Source of the DNA: an uncultured Desulfobacterales bacterium
GTDB lineage: Bacteria; Desulfobacterota; Desulfobacteria; Desulfobacterales; JAFDCJ01
Reading direction: 5' to 3'
Assembly: GCA_945787595.1 (NCBI GenBank)
Contig: CALZJV010000261.1
Span: forward strand, 1 to 8,302
DNA: 8,302 nucleotides
Each line of letters begins with the position of its first letter. Position 1 is the first letter of the stretch. Both the position numbers and the translations under genes were made by a program. The notes beneath the pieces are model-generated. The model saw nothing but the letters and a program-made list of their open reading frames with translations. It was not told where the DNA came from and did not search any database. Below are positions 6,027-8,302 of the stretch, piece after piece.

Positions 6027-6096
6027 AAAAACAGGAAGGTCGCATAATCCAACATTAACGGGCTTAATCCCACCATTCGATGTGAGCGAGGAACCA

Positions 6097-6476
6097 ATGC
6101 TTAGCAAGAAAATTAATAGCGCCAGACGACTGACTGTACCTGCCAGCCATGGTCGATCAATTGTTGTGAAAAAAGAACAGCACGTTGTCGTTCGAGATAT
6201 TGAGGGAGGACAATGTGGGGACTTCTGGGCAATCGACTGGTGCCCCAACCATTCAACCTGTTTATGAACACGTTCGTTGAATCCGATGGTATGCTACTTA
6301 TCAGAGGCCCACTATCTAAAAGCGGTGATAAAATTATTATGATTGCAAAGATGTCTCTGATTATTGTCGTGTCTGCGTGCCCTATGGATTTGAATCCTGT
6401 TGGTGGACAGGGTATCACAGACCTCGAAATTATAGTGACTGATACAGAAGAAGAAATAATGCGGATTTTGAATTAG
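6097..6476 (+). pseudogene. DUF1989 (urea carboxylase-associated type) gene with internal deletion
   Basis: The first part, from ATG 6097 (GAGGA at 6088-6092), gives RRLTVPASHGRSIVVKK (about 10-26) and DIEGGQCGDFWAID (34-47), the N-terminal signature of DUF1989. At about 6237 the family match jumps to another frame and reads VPQPFNLFMNTFVESDG, then SKSGDKIIMIAKM and VSACPMDLNPVGGQG, the C-terminal signature of the same family, ending at TAG 6474-6476. In intact members about 100 residues lie between these two parts, including the His and Cys residues thought to bind metal. All of that is missing, so a deletion of about 300 bases or more has joined the ends out of frame. The intact family is linked to urea/amide degradation; this copy cannot make a working protein. 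It follows the NHL gene by 70 bases. Confidence 0.8.
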
Positions 6477-6497
6477 CAATGAATCAAACCTGCATAA

Positions 6498-6528
6498 ACT
6501 ATCACTCAGGCCCTGCAGAGAAGATAGT
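6498..6528 (+). terminator. Hairpin without T run, weak terminator candidate
   Basis: ACTATC (6498-6503) pairs with GATAGT (6523-6528), with CTC/GAG as an inner extension and a GC-rich loop. It lies 21 bases after the broken DUF1989 gene, where transcription from the phosphatase-to-NHL group could end. The lack of a T run makes intrinsic termination doubtful. Confidence 0.3.
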
Positions 6529-6668
6529 ATAGATGTATCTTAAAGGGATCAGCCAATATTGAGATTGTAAATTAAATGATATTTGAATGACTTTTCTGAC
6601 AATATTTTAATTGTAGACTGCTCTGCCTAATACACAGCTCCTCTAAATTTTGACCAATGTTTTCATCA
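6529..6668. other. A+T-rich stretch with no gene
   Basis: The only notable item is a dyad ACAAT-N6-ATTGT at 6599-6614, almost the same sequence as the dyad at 2110-2125 ahead of the GAF gene. Otherwise I see nothing. Confidence 0.4.
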
Positions 6669-6800
6669 GGCACGATAGGTAAAATCGGCACATTATGTGG
6701 ATTGGATAGGGCAAACCTACAATTCCCGGCAATTGTAAGTTTGTCCAGCAAATCCCAACTTTTTGATTCTATCGCTATTGTGGATTAGTTTGCCCAATCT
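6669..6800 (+). repeat. Dispersed repeat, copy 2, with imperfect inverted ends
   Basis: This segment aligns to 2931-3049; the identical 30-base core is at 6694-6723. The left arm (GATTGGATAGGGCAAAC, then CTACAAT) and the right arm (6777-6800: ATTGTGGATTAGTTTGCCC, then AATCT) are imperfect inverse complements over about 24 bases, so the element could fold into one long hairpin. Without a coding region and about 100-130 bases long, it resembles a MITE or an intergenic foldback repeat. No target-site duplication is obvious. Confidence 0.7.
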
Positions 6801-6971
6801 AAATAAGCTTTGATTGTTCAGAAAAGAATAGCCTTTAAATATTTGATGCGGTTCTTTTTCCCACCCTGCCGGCCATCCCAGAACAACAGTTACAGCCTTC
6901 GGATTGCCATTTATACCAATTCTGCAGCTTTTTGGTAGTGTAAGACCATCACCGGGCATTTAAATTTTTAA

Positions 6972-7000
6972 TTGACAAATCAAAATCTTACCGTTAACGT
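6972..7000 (+). promoter_or_regulatory. Sigma-70-type promoter of the HU/IHF-like gene
   Basis: A consensus -35 box, TTGACA (6972-6977), is followed after exactly 17 bases by TAACGT (6995-7000), an acceptable -10. The start of transcription would be near 7007, about 20 bases before the ATG. Confidence 0.5.
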
Positions 7001-7028
7001 GAAGTCTCCCTCGTGAAAGGAAGCCTCA

Positions 7029-7253
7029 ATGCCAAAAACAGGCACCCTCACCAAAGCCCGCATCGTCGAAGCCGTTGTTGAAACCAACGGGTACACCCAA
7101 CAAAAAGCTTTCGAGACCGTCGAAATATTGCTTGAACTAATCAAATCCACCCTGGAAAACGGCGAAGACGTATTGATCTCTAACTCCGGAAAGTTTTGCG
7201 TCAAGAAAAAAAGGGGCGGAGAGGCAGAAACCCGGCGACAGGCAAAGACCTGA
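7029..7253 (+). CDS. HU/IHF-family DNA-binding protein with frameshifted, shortened C-terminus
   Basis: The first 60 or so residues are a normal IHF-alpha-like N-terminus: LTKARIVEAVVE, QQKAFETVEILLELIKSTLENGEDVLIS, then GKFCVK. The start is well supported by AAAGGAAG (7016-7023). After KKK the frame reads RGGEAETRRQAKT and stops. One base more in the A7G4 run at 7206-7216 would instead give RGRRGRNPATGKDL, the DNA-binding arm of the family, followed by TAG at 7265-7267. The last strands and helix (ARRVVTFK...) are absent even then, though AGACGGGCTGTTAAATTTG at 7314-7332 weakly recalls them. The usual SGFGKF reads SNSGKF. As read, the product of 74 residues lacks the DNA-grasping arm. It is either a decaying gene or a homopolymer sequencing error plus a later loss. 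Confidence 0.75.
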   Translation: MPKTGTLTKARIVEAVVETNGYTQQKAFETVEILLELIKSTLENGEDVLISNSGKFCVKKKRGGEAETRRQAKT

Positions 7254-7360
7254 TAAATGAGCAATAGCAAACGGAATGCATCTATGGCACGAATCTCCGG
7301 CAACCATAGCTTCAGACGGGCTGTTAAATTTGAGGTCGAAACGAATTCCGCGGTGTCATC

Positions 7361-8158
7361 ATGGCCATAACGGTTAACCCTGATTGGTGGAAAAGCATAT
7401 TCGACGAGGTGTATCTCCTCACTGACGCACGTTCGGTTTGTGATGAAGCGCTCACCCGTCGTGAAGTAGATGTCATTTGCAAAATGCTTCCGATGCAGAT
7501 GAATCATAAGATTTTAGATTTATGCTGTGGGCATGGACGCCATAGTTTTGAACTCTGTAGACGAGGCTTTAAATCTTGCAGCCTGCTAGACTATTCATCA
7601 ACCATGATTGATTTTGCTAGGAAAAAGGCCAATCAATGCGGTTATCTTGTAGAATTCATTCAAGGTGACGCGCGCAAGACTGATCTATCATCTGAAACCT
7701 TCGACCACATTCTCATCATGGGCAATTCTTTGGGTTATATCCAAGAAAAAGATGCAGACGCTGAAATCCTGGCAGAGGCATTTCGTCTGTTGCATCCAGA
7801 GGGATGGCTGCTTGTGGACGTTACCAATGGGTTGGCAGTCAAAAATTCCTTTACCCCGAATGCCTGGCACGAAATTGGTGAGGATACGGTGGTGTGCAGG
7901 CAAAGAGAACTTCGAGGAGACCTCTTATGTGCCCGTGAAATGGTTTTGAGTCGCCAAAAGGGATTAATCCGCGATCGAACATATGCTGTACGCCTTTACG
8001 ATTCTCAGACACTTGCAGATCTTTTTAGTCACGTCGGATTTAATCAGGTCAAGGTCCACACAAATTTCTCGCCGCATCAATCTAACGGTGATTATGGATT
8101 TATGAATAATCGCATGATCGCCACCGGCCAAAAGCAGTTAATGAAGGGTAGAAAGTAA
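7361..8158 (+). CDS. Class I SAM-dependent methyltransferase
   Basis: The 265-residue product has the Rossmann-type methyltransferase fold and would transfer a methyl group from S-adenosylmethionine; the acceptor is unknown. Motif I is KILDLCCGHGRHS (50-62), the acidic residue after strand 2 is in LLDYSSTMI (75-83), GDARKTDL (102-109) is the adenine-pocket motif, and MGNSLGY (120-126) and GWLLVDVTNG (148-157) follow. The N-terminal NPDWWKSIFDEVYLLTD and the C-terminal part (about 180-255) form the substrate cap. The family length is normal and the gene looks intact. No clear ribosome binding site precedes ATG 7361; a 28-codon frame (ATG 7284 to TAA 7370) overlaps the start by 10 bases and could couple translation. 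A terminator follows directly. It is probably a cytoplasmic enzyme. Confidence 0.88.
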   Translation: MAITVNPDWWKSIFDEVYLLTDARSVCDEALTRREVDVICKMLPMQMNHKILDLCCGHGRHSFELCRRGFKSCSLLDYSSTMIDFARKKANQCGYLVEFIQGDARKTDLSSETFDHILIMGNSLGYIQEKDADAEILAEAFRLLHPEGWLLVDVTNGLAVKNSFTPNAWHEIGEDTVVCRQRELRGDLLCAREMVLSRQKGLIRDRTYAVRLYDSQTLADLFSHVGFNQVKVHTNFSPHQSNGDYGFMNNRMIATGQKQLMKGRK

Positions 8159-8163
8159 ACAAT

Positions 8164-8190
8164 CCGAGCCCAGAGGGCCCGGCTTTGATT
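8164..8190 (+). terminator. Rho-independent terminator after the methyltransferase gene
   Basis: CCGAGCCC (8164-8171) pairs with GGGCCCGG (8175-8182), with one A-C mismatch and an AGA loop, followed by a short T-rich stretch (CTTTGATTT). It lies 6 bases after the stop codon. Confidence 0.55.
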
Positions 8191-8229
8191 TCACCCCAGA
8201 GGAGTGGAGTTTACCTTAAGTCGTCCAAC

Positions 8230-8261
8230 GGAATGATGGAATGGTGGAATAATGGAATATT
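8230..8261. repeat. Tandem octamer GGAATNNT, four units
   Basis: GGAATGAT, GGAATGGT, GGAATAAT and GGAATATT follow each other without gaps. From general knowledge, related TGGAAT-type blocks beside GC-rich palindromes occur repeatedly in deltaproteobacterial intergenic DNA, and the palindrome at 8277-8291 fits that pairing. Confidence 0.65.
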
Positions 8262-8276
8262 GGGTTTAAAAACCGG

Positions 8277-8291
8277 TCCGCCGCAGGCGGA
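8277..8291. repeat. GC-rich palindrome (REP-like)
   Basis: TCCGCC-GCA-GGCGGA is a perfect 6-base inverted repeat with a 3-base loop, in A+T-rich surroundings, 15 bases after the octamer block. It resembles a REP-type extragenic palindrome; copy number cannot be judged from this window. Confidence 0.5.
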
Positions 8292-8302
8292 TTAATCTCT
8301 GA

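Noticed and set aside
6717..6959. 80-codon - strand frame (begins MPGDGLTLPKSCR) in the gap before the HU/IHF gene
   Set aside because: No ribosome binding site, no family recognised, and its end lies in the dispersed repeat. I could not exclude a gene remnant but cannot support one.
6980..7507. Long - strand frame opposite the HU/IHF and methyltransferase starts
   Set aside because: It lies wholly antisense to two family-recognised + strand genes and resembles no protein family.
1..8302. CRISPR array, tRNA or rRNA, transposase or integrase
   Set aside because: I looked for regularly spaced repeats, cloverleaf patterns and recombinase motifs and found none.

Overview
The window reads as chromosomal DNA of a Gram-negative bacterium, most likely a Desulfobacterota (deltaproteobacterial) species. 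This is inferred from the gene families present: a stand-alone cyclic-nucleotide-binding protein with the FGWS motif, GYD-domain proteins, GAF and receiver pieces, an IHF-alpha-like protein of the 'GKFCVK' type, and a small GGAATNNT repeat beside a GC-rich palindrome. No rRNA, tRNA, CRISPR array, transposase or integrase was recognised. Every gene I can support lies on the + strand. Long A+T-rich gaps separate the genes in the left part and around 6.5-7.0 kb.

Left region (1-2800): the tail of an upstream gene ends at a strong intrinsic terminator, followed by about 500 bases without a gene. Then come a cNMP-binding-fold protein (636-1091), a broken GYD-domain gene (1186-1398) and an intact GYD-domain gene (1499-1792). 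A long A+T-rich region follows, holding a nested RNA-like fold, a promoter candidate and a structured leader that ends in a terminator just ahead of a GAF gene. This leader resembles a degenerate GEMM-I (c-di-GMP-type) riboswitch. The GAF gene itself breaks off and runs, out of frame, into the last residues of what looks like a receiver domain.

Middle region (2930-6480): copy 1 of a roughly 120-base dispersed repeat is followed by three closely spaced intact genes: a secreted histidine phosphatase, a SirB1-type transglutaminase-fold/TPR protein and a secreted NHL beta-propeller protein. A DUF1989 (urea carboxylase-associated type) gene comes next and has lost its whole middle.

Right region (6480-8302): copy 2 of the dispersed repeat lies in a 550-base gap. 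An IHF/HU gene with a good promoter but a frameshifted, shortened C-terminus follows, then an intact class I SAM methyltransferase with a terminator, and a short repeat/palindrome block at the edge.

The most striking general feature is decay. Four gene remnants (GYD, GAF/receiver, DUF1989, HU/IHF) carry deletion or frameshift scars within 8 kb, next to intact genes. I see no complete new multi-gene system. The best candidates for something undescribed are the dispersed repeat with imperfect inverted ends and the leader RNA ahead of the GAF gene.
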